Notes: a model not told the origin generated them from the sequence alone. 64,000 nucleotides of DNA from Patella vulgata (GCF_932274485.2 NC_065886.2:14087501-14151500); one strand, 5' to 3'. Numbered from the stretch's first letter, positions 42,781-54,677 are shown. Made by a program: numbers and translations.

Positions 42781-43908
42781 CTAATTGATTACATGGCTGG
42801 TGAATTATACAATCCCAGCAAGTTTGAAAATACATTAAAGAAAGGTTGCCAGGCAAGAAACCATGCGCTATCGGCCAAAAGACACTTAAACCCTGATCAA
42901 GCGTAATAACCCACGACGGTATTATCTGGGAAAATGAACATACTTTTACTGGTTTCTATTTCCTCCTATTGTTACAATTATTATAGAGTGATTCGTCTCA
43001 TGCACATAAACTATATAAATAAATGGAAAGTTAATCAGGCGGTAGATGATCTTTGGTGAATGGGAATGACAGCCCCTACCCATAAATTTAGATGTGGTTC
43101 TTTTCAATAGAGGCGCTGCACATGCGTACCTGGAGCCAAAACTTGTAACATGTTTTCGTTATATACAACTAGATTCCACGATGTGCTATATACTCAGTCG
43201 TATGTTATAGGATAACAGCAAAACAAATTTACCGTAAAACAGCAGCATTGCGATGGCTAATTAACAATTATTGTTCTATCCATATCAATAGTTCTTAATT
43301 GACATCCAGATTTGTTTGCGTACGTGGATAAGAAAACAAAATAAAAGACTATGTTTTATGTGTATACAAAGATAACAAATAACAAATAAAGGCTTATGTT
43401 TTTTCGCTTGTAATTAAAGGGACAATCAGCGACATTTTCACTGAAATCTGAACAGTAAAACATGTCCTAATCTTGACTGCGATTAAAGGCTTCGTTTAAA
43501 ATCAGAAATGTACGCCCTGATTTACTGGAACGAAATAAGTTGATTGTATTTACTTATTGGGGCACATTATATGTAATCGCATGCATGCAATGAAACTGAT
43601 GGTAACAAATATTCCTTATTATAAATTCTATTGCGTTACATTTCTAAGTTAGAACGAAATCACTACAAATCAGTGAAAGCTTGGTATTTATGGATTTGGA
43701 TAATCATTGACAATGTCTTATTGTTAAACATACATTATGCAAGAGCTAAATCTTCCTATTGCAGGTTTTTTTCAGGCCTGAAATGTCATCTAAATTATTA
43801 GGCATTAACGTATCCAGACCATATCCAACTCTCGATGCCATCGCTAGCCTGTGATATTTAGCGGGTTGGAATACATTTTGTGAAGGATAATTAAACGTAA
43901 AAATGGAT
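42781..43908. other. no gene seen
   Basis: AT-rich DNA. Nothing was recognised. Confidence 0.5.
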
Positions 43909-44088
43909 AATCGAGACTTTGTTTATTATCGCACCGACTTCAGCAATAATGATCTAGGCTAGCCTAAATTTGAGAGTGGAGCAAGTTAGCTGAAATTTTC
44001 AGAATATTCTACTGACGTTATCTATTTTGTAACTATTATAGCAAGAACTGTCCAATCTTTATCTAATCTTACACAATGCCCCTTTAGG
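43909..44088 (+). repeat. rep-E copy 3
   Basis: AATCGAGACTTTGTTTAT start, AGCTGAAATTTTCAGAATAT, TTATAGCAAGAACTGTCCAA, TCTTTATCTAATCTTACAC and CCCCTTTAGG end. The best preserved copy alongside 7083-7290. Confidence 0.78.
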
Positions 44089-44114
44089 ATTTAATTGTGT
44101 AGAACGAAGGAGTG

Positions 44115-44345
44115 AGAATCGGGTTTTAACATCCACTAGTCACAAACTTATAGGTCATTTCATTTAAAACTTGGCTTACGCGTAGGGGATTTTAGCGGTG
44201 GGAAGTTGGAGGAAACCAGAAGACCAGGAGAAACCCCACGAAGTTGGTCAGGAGACCCTACGCCTTGTCGCGTACAAGCTTCTGATCGAAACCACGGCAC
44301 GTGACTCAATGATAGACCACTCAATATCAAAACCCCTCAAGTTGT
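44115..44345 (-). mobile_element. SINE-B copy, degenerate
   Basis: On the minus strand: a TGAGTCACGTGCCGTGGTTT region with a B-box-like GGTTTCGATCAGAAG, GTACGCGACAAGGCGTAG, TTTCTCCTGGTCTTCTGG and AATGACCTATAAGTTTGTG. The head and 3' terminus are degraded. Confidence 0.75.
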
Positions 44346-45477
44346 ATGGCTGTTGCAAGATTTAAAGGGGCTAAATCGCTAATATTTGGAACCCAGAAAT
44401 TGACACTCATGGGTCGCAACGCATATAATAATGTAATATGAATGTATCTAAACTGATTTACATTCAATCGTTTCCGTTTTTACTCTAATTTCAAATCAGT
44501 TATATTCGGCGAAATACGCCAGAAATCTCAATCGAATGGCAAGCTCTAGCGTCTGGTTATTCCAGTCTACATAGTATTTATTGCACATGCTCACCATTAG
44601 ACATTACTTGTGGAATATGTCCAGCCTCGTTCTTCCAGTCCCTTGTTACAAGTGGTACTGAAACGCATTATGGTACACGATTCGTGTACCAATGTGTACC
44701 AATGGTAAAATGTTTATTTTGTCTTAAATATTGGATATCAGAAGCCCACCATGTCCAGGAAAGATCACAACATCAATGTTGATTTAAAAAGACAAAATGA
44801 TTCGTGTTTTCAATGTCGCAATGTCGAAGACCTTGGATGATATTGAGTTAGAGACTTAGCTACTTTAACCCTTATCTTGGCGTGTTTTCAAATGAACGAA
44901 CAAAGTTTTCCATATTTGCCAAACAATTTTGCCCATTTAAAGATATATGGTGAAGATCAAGCAGCCAGACTATGACTATTTTTAAACTCATTTACCCGGA
45001 AAATCAAATCATCATTACTAAAACCGTTTAAAGCAATAACAAAAATATTCTAGGCAATTTAGATATATAGTCTTCCATATAGTTGATGGTCAAATAATTG
45101 ATGTCTGAATTGCAAAAGAAATGTATCTGTAAGCTGAAAATATCTTTCAAATTCTCGAAAACGGTTCTAAAGATGAATCGGAAAAACAACGTAAGGGAAT
45201 ACGAAAATATAAAAACACCTATCCCATTCATTATGTGCTAACAGGAGCAAGGACTACAAATGAATGTTGTCCTTTCCACAAACAAAATAACTGTTTTATC
45301 TTCTGTATAACATCAGCAAGCCGTTAAATAATTAACTAACCTCGAATATCAAAGGTCCCAGAACATGAAACGTTTAATACAAATCACTCCAGGATTAATG
45401 GTTTTTGAGACAGCATTTCCATCAATAGACGTTCGGCTCCACTTGTTCTCGACATCCTTGATTAAAGATACATTATG
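44346..45477. other. no gene seen
   Basis: AT-rich. A short local repeat GTGTACCAATG(T) occurs near 44680-44705. Nothing else was recognised. Confidence 0.5.
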
Positions 45478-45545
45478 TAAAATTGAGATAAAGAGCTGAC
45501 AGTTCTCACTATAATAGTTTTAAAATAGATAATGAAAAGGAATAT
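45478..45545 (-). repeat. rep-E fragment
   Basis: CATTTTCATT region to TATTTTAAAACTATTATAGTG, GAACTGTCAGCTCTTTATCT on the minus strand. Cut off near the left boundary of RC-C4. Confidence 0.7.
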
Positions 45546-45564
45546 ATTTGGAATATTTGAATAG

Positions 45565-46461
45565 TGGGCACTCTCTTAGGTCACAATTTGTTATCCGATT
45601 TTGACTAAACTTGAAATATTGGCATGTTTTAGCGTGTCAAGAGAAAACAATTTTTTTTATCCGACTTAAAAAGCCGTTTAAATATATCACCGTTGCATCA
45701 TAATGCTGAAAATCGGACCGAACTGCGGGACAAATTGGCCACTCCCTGTACGCAAATAGTGTTAAAAGTATGTAATAACAAGGTTGTGGGGGCCATCTAG
45801 ACATCACAGTTTTTATCCGAATTTAATGAAACTTAAAACGTGTTTATATCCCAAAGATCTCGGTTCCTTTCGATATTTGCGCATAACGGACCTAACTTCC
45901 TGGATTATGGCCCCTGATTGTACGAACACATCGCGTTCTTAGCTTGTGGACCCCATAGAGGTCACAATTTTTATCCGATTTAAAAATAAAACGTGTGAAT
46001 ATATCAAGACTACCCACTAAGATCTTGGTTCCTTAACTGAACTTCCTGGATTATGGCCCCTGATTGTTCGAAAAATCGCATTTTTAGCTTGCGGATTCTC
46101 TAGAGGTCACAATTTTTTTCCGATTTTAAAAACCGTTTAAATACATCACCATTCCATCATAATGAAGGTTGAATTCGTATTTCGGGAAAATCGAAATGAA
46201 ACTGCCCGACAAAATGGCAAATTGTGTAATACGAAGGTTGTGGACCCTCTAGAGGTCACAATTTTTTATCCGATTTTGATGAAACTTAAAACATATCTTC
46301 ATATCCCAAAGACCTCTGTCCCTTTTGATATTTGCACATTTCAGGGCATAACTTTCTGGATTATTGCCCCTGATTGTACAAAAAATCATGTTTCTTTTTA
46401 GCTTGTTCTTTATCCATCTCTTGCAACATGCAGGCGTATCCTGCCTGGCAGCCGCTGGTTA
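45565..46461 (-). mobile_element. RC-C4: pearl-like rolling-circle element, 3'-truncated
   Basis: Reversed copy: the 5' end TAACCAGCGGCTGCCAGGCA lies at the right (46461). Core modules (CGATTTTTCGAACAATCAGG, GGGGCCATAATCC, AATCGGATAAAAATTGTG) repeat leftward. The 3' hairpin ATGTGGGCGTAT is not found at the left end, which stops after GTGACCTAAGAG. Confidence 0.75.
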
Positions 46462-46469
46462 ATACCCTT

Positions 46470-46530
46470 ATCATTTGCTTGATAAAGACGAGAGTATCCT
46501 CGTCGAAACGTTGCTTAGTATTAAACTCAG
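46470..46530 (+). other. stem-loop resembling Penelope-like element termini
   Basis: GCTTGATAAAGACGAG, a loop AGTATC, CTCGTC, then GAAACGTTGC (46477-46513). The six-base stem GACGAG/CTCGTC is perfect and is followed by GAAACG. It has the same plan as the minus-strand motif at 6970-7008. It starts about 15 bases beyond the 5' end of RC-C4. Confidence 0.5.
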
Positions 46531-46815
46531 TAATTGCGTATGCTTAAAATTTTACCTTGTCTGGTCGTTTATTCTTTCTACCTAAAGTACCTGCTGTCAA
46601 AAGATGGCAATGTTTCTGACAAGATATGCTAACCTTGCATAGGCAGGAATATTAGTGTATAATTCGTGTTATTTGTCTCATTTTAAATACTGGAAATACC
46701 GACAACCACATTTATCATTCTACAATCGGACTTGTGTTATCACGAGTATATTATTGATATTTTATCCAAGGTGATTCGACGGTAATATTTATCAGCACTA
46801 ACAAAAGTTACTACA

Positions 46816-47421
46816 AAGAGCCGGATTAACCATGGTCGGGCCCCTGGGGCCTTGAACATGCGGGGGCCCCAAACTAACACAAGTGACCAGAACTTAGGCA
46901 GTATTATTCCACACATATGAATATAACTGCATCAAGCTTATTTTGAAGTCGGTTAGTGATAAACAACGGGGAGACACTGAAAGGTCGAGTCATATCCGCG
47001 AAGGCCATATCGTTAAGACAAAGTAACCGCCCGGAGTCAATTTGTGACTAACGTCAAACACTGTAAGAACCATAGGATAATACGAGATTCAATCAAGAAA
47101 TCAGATTATTTCACGTGATCATGATGTGATTTATGCACGGAAAAATTATAAAGCTTATACTGGTTGCTGGACCCTCCAGTATCTTTCACTTCAGAATGGG
47201 GCGAATTCTCGGATGTCAGCCGCAACACGGAGCGGGGCCTAATCTCCAAGACTTTCAAAATCTGATGGAGGGCCGAAACACTGCCAGTAGCAAATGAAGT
47301 TCTCGGTCCGACCCTTCTCACATCGCTTTTTGCGCAACTTTGATTTTTTTTATGTGGGCAACCTAATGTGGGCAACCCTTGAGCCTGGGCCCCACCGTGC
47401 CCCGTGGTTCATCCGGCACTG
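46816..47421. mobile_element. hAT-type MITE, 606 bp, near-matching 8-bp TSD
   Basis: The left end AAGAGCCGGATTAACCATGG plus TCGGGCCCC and the inverted right end CAGTGCCGGATGAACCACGG plus GGCACGGTGGGGCCC are terminal inverted repeats. The 8 bases outside are TTACTACA (46808-46815) and TTTCTACA (47422-47429), 7 of 8 matching. An internal 89-codon minus frame (47106-47375) has no recognised motif. Confidence 0.85.
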
Positions 47422-47454
47422 TTTCTACAGCATGACAATAAAAGCAACTCCATA

Positions 47455-47470
47455 CCCCCCCCCCCCCCCC
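47455..47470. repeat. poly-C tract (C16)
   Basis: A pure C run 26 bases beyond the TSD of the hAT MITE, between it and the next SINE-B. Confidence 0.95.
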
Positions 47471-47551
47471 TTGAGATATGTAAGCTGGTACGTTTCAATC
47501 CAGAGCTTCCGGTTTCCGTCAAGTGTACAGGTTTTAAACTGTTCCAGGTAG

Positions 47552-47860
47552 GTTGGATGGCCGAATGGTTAGCACGTGCGCGCTGTATAATAAGGTCTGT
47601 CATTGAGTCAACTGTCGTGGTTTCGATTCCCCGGTTGTACGTGACAAGGAGTAGGGTCGCCTGTCCAACCTCGTGGGTTTTCTCGTGGATTCGATTACCC
47701 GATTGTACGTGACAAGGAGTAGGGTCACCTGTCCCACCTCGTGGGTTTTCTCCGGGTCCTCCGCTTTCCTCCCACAGCTAAAGAAATAAAATTAAACCAT
47801 GTTAGTCCCGAAATGACCCAGTTTGTGTCGAGTGTAGTTAAACTCTCTCTCCTCTCTCTT
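47552..47860 (+). mobile_element. SINE-B with internal 68-bp tandem duplication
   Basis: Head GGTTGGATGGCCGAATGGTT, B-box GTGGTTTCGATTCCCCGG, body and 3' end to TCTCTCTCC. The segment from CGTGG(T)TTCGATTCCCC to GTGGGTTTTCT is present twice (starts 47616 and 47684), so this copy carries two B-box regions. The CCTACGCGCAAGCG part is deleted. Confidence 0.92.
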
Positions 47861-48539
47861 TATACTGTTCCTTACTTATCAATTTTTCTCGCTTATCTGT
47901 GGATAACTACGTGCAGCAGATTCCATGTAGATTTTTAATTGGCTTACGAGCACACTATTTAATTCAAACTGACAGAATGTCAGCTTCTATTGTGTCAGAA
48001 ACTCAAACAGGTGTTTTAATTTACTTTGCTGTAATACATTTTGCTGATTTTTTTAAAAACGAGCCATCGTCAAAGCAGATACACAGTTTTGGGAATGACA
48101 GCAATCCAACCGTTTGAGGGTGTTACAGTAAAATATACTATGCATTTGATCTCATAGGTATAAATAGTATCTAAATTACCGAGTTTGTGTCGAGTGGATG
48201 ACCCCCCCCCCCTAATAAAACCACATAGAACGCTTTCCTTAAATCGGATGGAACCTGTAGTATCGATGCGTTCGTGGGTTATCCTTGACGAAGTCATGGA
48301 CAATTACCCCGCGACTAGTTAACTCAACCGATATCTTACGGATATGAAACGGCATACCAAATTTCATTTAAATCCCATCTTAATGAATATTATATAATAT
48401 AACTATAAATGTCGGTTTCCTGTTCTGTTGCTTTTCACGAGATTTTGCCTGAAACAAACGAGAAACAAAGGGATATCAGTTGGGTAACATATTGTTCCAG
48501 AATTAATTGCATTTATTGTCTTGGTGAGATTGGTAATAC
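47861..48539. other. no gene seen; SINE-B 3' fragment within
   Basis: AT-rich DNA. At 48172-48212 AAATTACCGAGTTTGTGTCG, then AGTGGATGA, is a SINE-B 3' fragment, followed by a C11 tract (48202-48212) where CCCC of the family end should be. Confidence 0.6.
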
Positions 48540-48612
48540 ATATTTAAGACTTTTATGGCAATACAATATTTCTTTTCGTAACTTTCGGTGACTTATATCG
48601 AAAATGACAATG

Positions 48613-48795
48613 ACCACGCAATATTTTTTTTTTCGTAACTTTCTCTGACTTTTCCTTAAGCACTTTAATTGTGAGCTTACTGTCCATGATCCAAAAATCT
48701 GCAGGCCACGCCATATTTTATTTTCGAAGCTTTCTCTTGACTTTTCCTTAAGCACTTTAATTGCGAAGTTACTGTCCATGATCCAAAAATCTGCA
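48613..48795. repeat. tandem duplication, 92-bp period
   Basis: Two units starting CCACGC(A/C)ATATTTTTTT share TTTCGTAACTTTCTC, TGACTTTTCCTTAAGCACTT, TAATTG and TTACTGTCCATGATCCAAAA. A third, partial unit (CAATATTTCTTTTCGTAACT) precedes at about 48562. The repeated encoded phrases in the reverse frame are a by-product. Confidence 0.88.
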
Positions 48796-49890
48796 TCGAA
48801 TCTGTAAAACATCATACTATAGTTTAGGCAACTGGAGAACTGCAAAACTCTGAACAAATCTTAATCTGGGTTGTTCGTCTGTATAAATGACCTCAAAGCG
48901 GGTAATAGCGAAATTTTGGAGGTCATTCCAACCCATCTTATTTCCTGTAAACTTCCAGTCTGCCTGAAAGTAATATATTATTATTTTGAAGATCTTTGTC
49001 GCCTTGATTTATTTTTTGTATTTCGTTATGACTATGATGTATTTGAAAATAATGCGAAGTAGGGCGAACATCATCAAGATGGTTATCAGAAAAAACACCA
49101 CAACTTGATAAAACCTTTCTGATTTTATTCATTTATCAAAGTCTAAGCAACAGCAGCTTAATGTAATATCTATTTTATTACACTTTGATCACTACAAGTA
49201 ATATCTAAATCACTTCATCATTCTTTTCAATCACATCAGTATTACTGTTGCCCTTTAAGGAAATCACATTTAGCCCGCCATGGAGAAGCCAATCACAGGT
49301 TGACTGCTGGGTTATTTTAATAACAAGTCAGTCTGAAGACACATGATATCTCTTATTTTATCCCAATTCCATTATCTGCAAACCATCTGGATAGAAAACA
49401 AGTCAAGACAACTAAAGACATTTGATTCGTCAGAGTTATTGATTTAACAATAAAGGCATTAACATTACTTCCAATATGAAAAATGGAACAAAGGAAAATG
49501 CATATGTATAATGTTTTATTTTTCAATGGTTTAACCTTGTGGTTCTCAAATGAAATACGTAAGTATCCAATATGAACCAGCGTTCATATCGTGTTTTTGT
49601 CATTTTCCGTAGGTTATTTGGTTGGCAAAATATAATAAAAGAGGTCGCTTATGTCATATATAATAGAATTAGGATTCTTCACCAACAATCGATGCCTAAC
49701 ACCAAACGGTGAAGAATCAGATCAGATTGCTCAGCGGATGGTATTAATTGGTATTGAATGCATTAACGGAAGTCTGAAGCGTTACACAGCCTCACACAGG
49801 TGGAAAGGGGGCATCATCGCCCTAGACTTTCCAGACTATTGATCAATAATCCAGTCTCGGATAGCTCCGCACCAGTGTAGTAAGTAGCGT
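48796..49890. other. no gene seen
   Basis: AT-rich DNA. The 63-codon frame at 49651-49842 has no recognised motif. Confidence 0.5.
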
Positions 49891-49956
49891 ACCAGATACT
49901 ATATTATGTAGTACCAGAGACTATGTTATGTAGTACCAGAGACTGTATTATGTAAT
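49891..49956. repeat. 22-bp minisatellite, three units
   Basis: ACCAGAGACTATGTTATGTA plus GT, three times with one or two changes per unit. Confidence 0.88.
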
Positions 49957-51159
49957 AAGTAACGACCAATTGGGACGTATAAGGAAACTGAAGCCCCAAC
50001 CGGGTTTCTATTTCAGGCCGTGTTAAGAGAAAATAATCTATTTTACTGACTTCTGTCATTTCATTGGGTCAAGGCAGATATGGAGAATTCCGCCAAGGAT
50101 GTCTTTGTGGCTTAATTGATCAAATATATGAAAGGTATAAACACACCGTCCTCCACAAACAAACTTTTGCAGTTTAAATTTCCACAAAGCTGCATGATTT
50201 TGATTGTTCAATTTAGATATTGGACGTGTCCTGTTTTGTGTGAGTACTAATATTTCAGATAAACGGTAGTTGTGTTGAAAACTAAATATTAATGTAATAT
50301 ATGAATGTACATAAGGCGATATATATTCAATTTGTAAATGTTTTATTGTAATTTGTAATCAGTTATGTTAGATGAAATACGTAAACTTCAGTCGTTTGTG
50401 CCAGTTTAGTCCATTGTAAACGTTTATTTTTAAAAAATGATTATTCTGTCATTGGTGAATCAGCCATTACTACTATTCGTTTCAGCATTGTCTTGTAGGA
50501 CATGTGTTACTTTGTTCATTTCGAATGGCGCCCAAACCATAGAATACACGCCGACATTAGGATCCCATATTTTCACAAGATAACAACATCAAAATTGACC
50601 AATGTTGAATTTAAATTTGTGATTTTACTTTCGAATTTTATGGAATATATTGAGCTAGAAACTCCCTTTAAATACGGACTTAGGCAGGGGAAAATGTCAG
50701 TCTGATGAAAATATAACGAGACCGTTTCCAACCGGCGGAAACGCGTACATGAAAAACGGGCTTATAATAGACCGTTGCGATTAAAGAAAGCAAACAGGAC
50801 TTCCCATCAACAAATCTACTATGCATGCAATAGTCGATATAATATGACCAGCATTGTGTTGTACCTGTCAGGTGACTGCACTATTTACCAAGTTAACGTA
50901 TTACAATACTGGCTGTTATCAGTGAAGCGCAGTTGAATAAAATGTCAATGGACTCTTCAATAAAAACAGCGAACAGCGGGGATTTTAGTAGAACAGGTTG
51001 ACATAGAGGCATATTTTCTGCGTTCATAAAATATATGAAAATCAGCACCATTTGAATTCAACACTTTTTAATTGTTCGTTCAATTACCCAATATTTCGGT
51101 GTACTGTAAAGTACCCAGAACACGGGACTCAAAACCGAAGTCTTGTCCTTGATACAATT
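49957..51159. other. no gene seen
   Basis: AT-rich DNA. Nothing was recognised. Confidence 0.5.
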
Positions 51160-51437
51160 GAAATGAAATGGGGCTAATCGTCCTACTGTTCTGCTCCGAC
51201 TGGGCTGATGAAGACGGACATATGCCACACAGTGTGCTATGAAAGAAATTCTGCCCGGCTACGGCCTACTCTTATATAGAATTCCAGCTGACAAGGGATC
51301 GTTTACGTGCACGCCAATGTGTACACCGGACCTCAGATTTCGCCCCATTCCAACGTTTAGACAGCTTTCCTTGTTATTCTCTCCGCCCTGCGCCACTGAA
51401 AAGGGGAAACCACGCCAGAAAATCCCGATGAACGTTT
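51160..51437 (-). mobile_element. SINE-A, lacking the head
   Basis: On the minus strand: GTTCATCGGGATTTTCTGGC, CCCCTTTTCAGTGGCGCAGG, body, then GGACGATTAGCCCCATTTCA. No A/B boxes. A C12 tract and A-run follow at 51509-51539. Confidence 0.87.
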
Positions 51438-52049
51438 ATTTCGAGATCTTTTCAACCAATCTTATCGACCAATAAACTCATCATTTTATAAACAAAATCG
51501 TAAAATACCCCCCCCCCCCTCCCAAAAAAAAAAAAAAAATTTTCAGTGAATGGAGTGTGGAGCAATTTCTGACTATCTCAATAGCTCGTTAAATAGATCG
51601 GCTGAATGAAGCACATCCAATTTGTCGATATATCGAACTATGAGATATCATTATCCTTGATATAATTCAGTGTCTGGTAGTTTGTAGCTTGTAACTGTTC
51701 GGGTTACTTATCTTAAGCGTTCGTTAATAAGATTGGAGCTAATAGCCCTGGAAGTAGATTATGTCACTTACGCTTGTACAGCACAAATGGCGATAGAAGC
51801 TGTCATCCGAGATCTGTGAGTATTACCCGGCTTAACATGATATATGGAACCGTGTCAATGGTATTACTACATTCACCCATATAATTGAAGTTATTCTAGG
51901 CTTTAGGATTCGTGATCAACTTTGTCTTGCTTTACTGATGAACAAAACATGAAGAAGGTGGTTTTATTTCCAAATAAAAGGATAGTTATTTTAATAGGTC
52001 ATTCCCATCCGCGCAAATTAAACATTTTAAAAGAAATTTGTGGGTGTGG
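51438..52049. other. no gene seen; C12/A16 simple tract
   Basis: A C12 tract (51509-51520) and an A run (to about 51539) lie in AT-rich DNA. Nothing else was recognised. Confidence 0.5.
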
Positions 52050-52106
52050 CTAGACACCCAGGTTAGCGAGCCAACGTCCAACACACTGTGCCACCATGGC
52101 TCCCAG
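52050..52106 (-). mobile_element. SINE-A head fragment
   Basis: On the minus strand: GGGAGCCATGGTGGCACAGT, TTGGACGTTGGCTCGCTAAC, CTGGGTGTCTAG. This is the rare case of a head-only piece, probably left by a later deletion. Confidence 0.72.
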
Positions 52107-52845
52107 CTTCGGAAATATAAATGAGCGATTGTCTGTGAGGATGAGGCCTTTTTCAAGTGATGCGATAGCATCTGGGAACTAGTGTGCTCGTCATGTTCAG
52201 CCCGCCTGGACTTACGAGACACATTTTTAACGGTTCAATTAAAGCATATCGAAATGAACAAATGGTACAATTTTGCAGACAAAACTGAAAAAAACACAAT
52301 TTCCAAGAATTGTGTTATTATAGGAAAGTTAAAATAATTAAAAACAGTTCTTTCATAGAAATATTATGATTATGCATTCTTACAGAAAGTATCACGATTG
52401 TTTGAACAAACACGACAAAATGGATTTCATACAAAGCACACACGCGATCATTTGGAGGATAGGGGCACTGCATCCTGTAATTTACATTTGTCTATAAAAG
52501 AATTTAAAATTAAATTTACTACCTTTACATAAACATGTCTCCCAAGTATGTTGGTTATTAAGAAATTTGCACGGGTGGTGGGGAAAATTTTATATGAATG
52601 TCAGTGCCTAGGCTTAACGCGTCATGTATATTATCTAATGCAAATTACTGTTTGACATGGTCTTACAAACTCGGCGCTACGATTATTGACATACATGCCA
52701 TCTGTATCAATTAATTAGGGACCAATATTAACTTTTATTATTCTGTCTGTCTGTCCCGGTTTTTATTCTGTAGAAGATATCTTTATGAAACTTCAAACAA
52801 ACATCACCGTATTATAGCAGTTGTAATTTTTGCTGATTAGAATTG
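52107..52845. other. no gene seen
   Basis: AT-rich DNA. A TCTGTCTGTCTG run lies near 52742. No Helitron end was found beside it. Confidence 0.5.
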
Positions 52846-52936
52846 GGACCCACGGTGGCTAAGACGCTGGCTCGCTAACCTGGAGTTCCCGTATTCGATC
52901 CCTGCATTGGTATATTTTCTGGCGTGGTTCCCGTTC
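52846..52936 (+). mobile_element. SINE-A head fragment
   Basis: GGGACCCACGGTGGCTAAGA, GCTGGCTCGCTAACCTGGAG, CCGTATTCGATCCCTGC, then TATTTTCTGGCGTGGTTCCC. Body and tail are absent. Five bases are lost from the A-box spacer. Confidence 0.82.
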
Positions 52937-53330
52937 TAAATGATAGAGGAAAAGTTAATACTATTAAACGTGTTAAAGAGCTGCTGTCTGAACATTTGGA
53001 AATCCTGGTGATGAGCCTTCGTAAGTCAGACGGACACAGGTGACCACAATGTACGCCGACATTAAAAATAGACCCTAACAGTATATCACCATCGCTAAAT
53101 AATATATTATTTCATATTTGGTAATAAATTCTTGAGACGTACCTGATCTCATATCTTAAAGACAGTCGATAACTGTAAATGACAGGCAGGCTATGAAGAC
53201 ATCTACACCATTGACTAAGCCACTCGAAGATGTGTGAAGCTATGAAAGCAGTAAAGACAAGCTGCCAATAACTTGTCAGTGTGATGGCTAGAATTAACCC
53301 GATTGTATGAAACATACAGTGAAGAGGGAT
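52937..53330. other. no gene seen
   Basis: Unique-looking DNA between the SINE-A head fragment and the 53.3-kb tandem dimer. Nothing was recognised. Confidence 0.5.
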
Positions 53331-53641
53331 AGCATTATCGCCTTAGTTAAAAGCGGACGTAAATCCCAAGTACTACTAATAAGTAGTAGCCATGATGGAA
53401 GGAAGAGCTCGGCGTGGAAACGTTAGACTTATAAATATGAAGATAAATTCACCCGCGGTTACAACATTTCCTCTGAAGAATTCCTATATATATATAAAGA
53501 AGCGGAATAGCGTTATCGCTTTAGCTGGAAGCGAGCGTAAATAGCCATACTGGAAGAAAGTGTTCCATGTGGGAACCCTACTCTTATAAATATGAGGATA
53601 CAAATTGACCCGCATTTAAAACATTTCCCCTGAAGAATTCT
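53331..53641. repeat. tandem dimer, 168-bp period
   Basis: Units start at 53331 and 53499 and share ATAGC(A/G)TTATCGC, TTTAG, AGCG-CGTAAAT, GGAAGAA, CTTATAAATATGA, GACCCGC and ACATTTCC(T/C)CTGAAGAA. Identity is moderate, so this is an older duplication. Confidence 0.82.
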
Positions 53642-54069
53642 AGGAAATTTGAAATGAATTATAAATGAGCAAACCTTTGCCTATTTATCTTAAATGGCAT
53701 TTATTTCTCTCGAATGAATTTCGTTTTTCATTAACTTGCAAGGATCGGAAGGAATTACAGTAGTGATTGTAATGACAGAATTGTTGAAATGGGGCTTCGT
53801 GACTGTAAGTAATAGTACTTTAGTGACGCGTGTTGGATTGAAATCCTCAGTATAGTTAGAATAATTAGATCATTGATTGTTCTCTAATTAACAACCGCTA
53901 GAGGCTATAGATACCTCACCGGAAGAGTGACGCATCTTTCCATTCTATATGTAGGTGAACATACCACTAGATATACCGTTTACTACAACTGGTATTATTA
54001 TATATATTTTGGCATATAATTGTTGTTCGTAAATAAGTATGTTGATTTCAAATAATCTACGCACTAATA

Positions 54070-54366
54070 ATCTGGGGGTGTTCGATCCCTGCATTGGCCA
54101 AGAAAGTTCATCAAGATTTTCCGGCGGGGTTCTCCCTTGTCAGTGATGCAGGACTGAGGGCCTGACAAGGACAGTTGTCTAGTCGTTCGGGTGGGACCAA
54201 AAACAGAGGTCCCGTGTACATATTGGCATGCAGTAAAAGATCCCTTGACAGTTGGAATTCGATATAAGAATAGGCCATAGCGCCGCTGTCCGGGCAAAAT
54301 TTCCCTCATAGCACACTGTATGGCGTATGCCCGTCTTCATTAGCTCAGTTCGGAGCAAAACAGTAG
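54070..54366 (+). mobile_element. SINE-A, 5' part of a copy split by SINE-B
   Basis: Starts at the B-box (GGGGGTGTTCGATCCCTGC) and runs through the body to GGAGCAAAACAGTAGG. The remaining 3' end (54640-54677) is separated by a nested SINE-B. Confidence 0.93.
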
Positions 54367-54367
54367 G

Positions 54368-54639
54368 GAGAGAGAAATGGGGTTTAACGTCCACTCGACA
54401 CAAACTATGTCATTTCGGGACTAACATATGGTTTAATTTTATTTCAATAATTCGCTTGCGCATAGGGGTCTTTAGCAGTGGGAGGACCCGGAGAAAACCC
54501 TCAAGGTTGGACAGGCGACCCTACTCCTTGTCACGTACAACCGGGGATTCGAAACCACGCCAGTCGACTCAATGACAGACTTTATGATACAGCGCGCGCA
54601 CGCTAACCATTCAGCCATCCACACCACACTCCCCAAAAA
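54368..54639 (-). mobile_element. SINE-B nested in SINE-A
   Basis: Full-length SINE-B on the minus strand: GGATGGCTGAATGGTTAGCG, TGGCGTGGTTTCGAATCCCC, full body, GTGGACGTTAAACCCCATTT and a TCTCTC tail. The 11-bp duplication AAAACAGTAGG of SINE-A sequence lies at 54357-54367 and 54640-54650. It shows that SINE-B moved after this SINE-A copy was in place. Confidence 0.95.
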
Positions 54640-54677
54640 AAAACAGTAGGACGTTAAAACTCATTTCATTTCATTTC
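54640..54677 (+). mobile_element. SINE-A, 3' end of the split copy
   Basis: AAAACAGTAGGACGTTAAAA, CTCATTTCATTTCATTTC. Continues the copy at 54070-54366. Confidence 0.92.

Noticed and set aside
47106-47375. 89-codon frame inside the hAT MITE as a transposase remnant
   Set aside because: Composition is plausible but no hAT dimerisation or zinc-finger motif is visible, and the element is too short to have held the gene.
52741-52760. Second Helitron (CTGT microsatellite as at 3990)
   Set aside because: No TC start, terminal hairpin or CTRR end found nearby.
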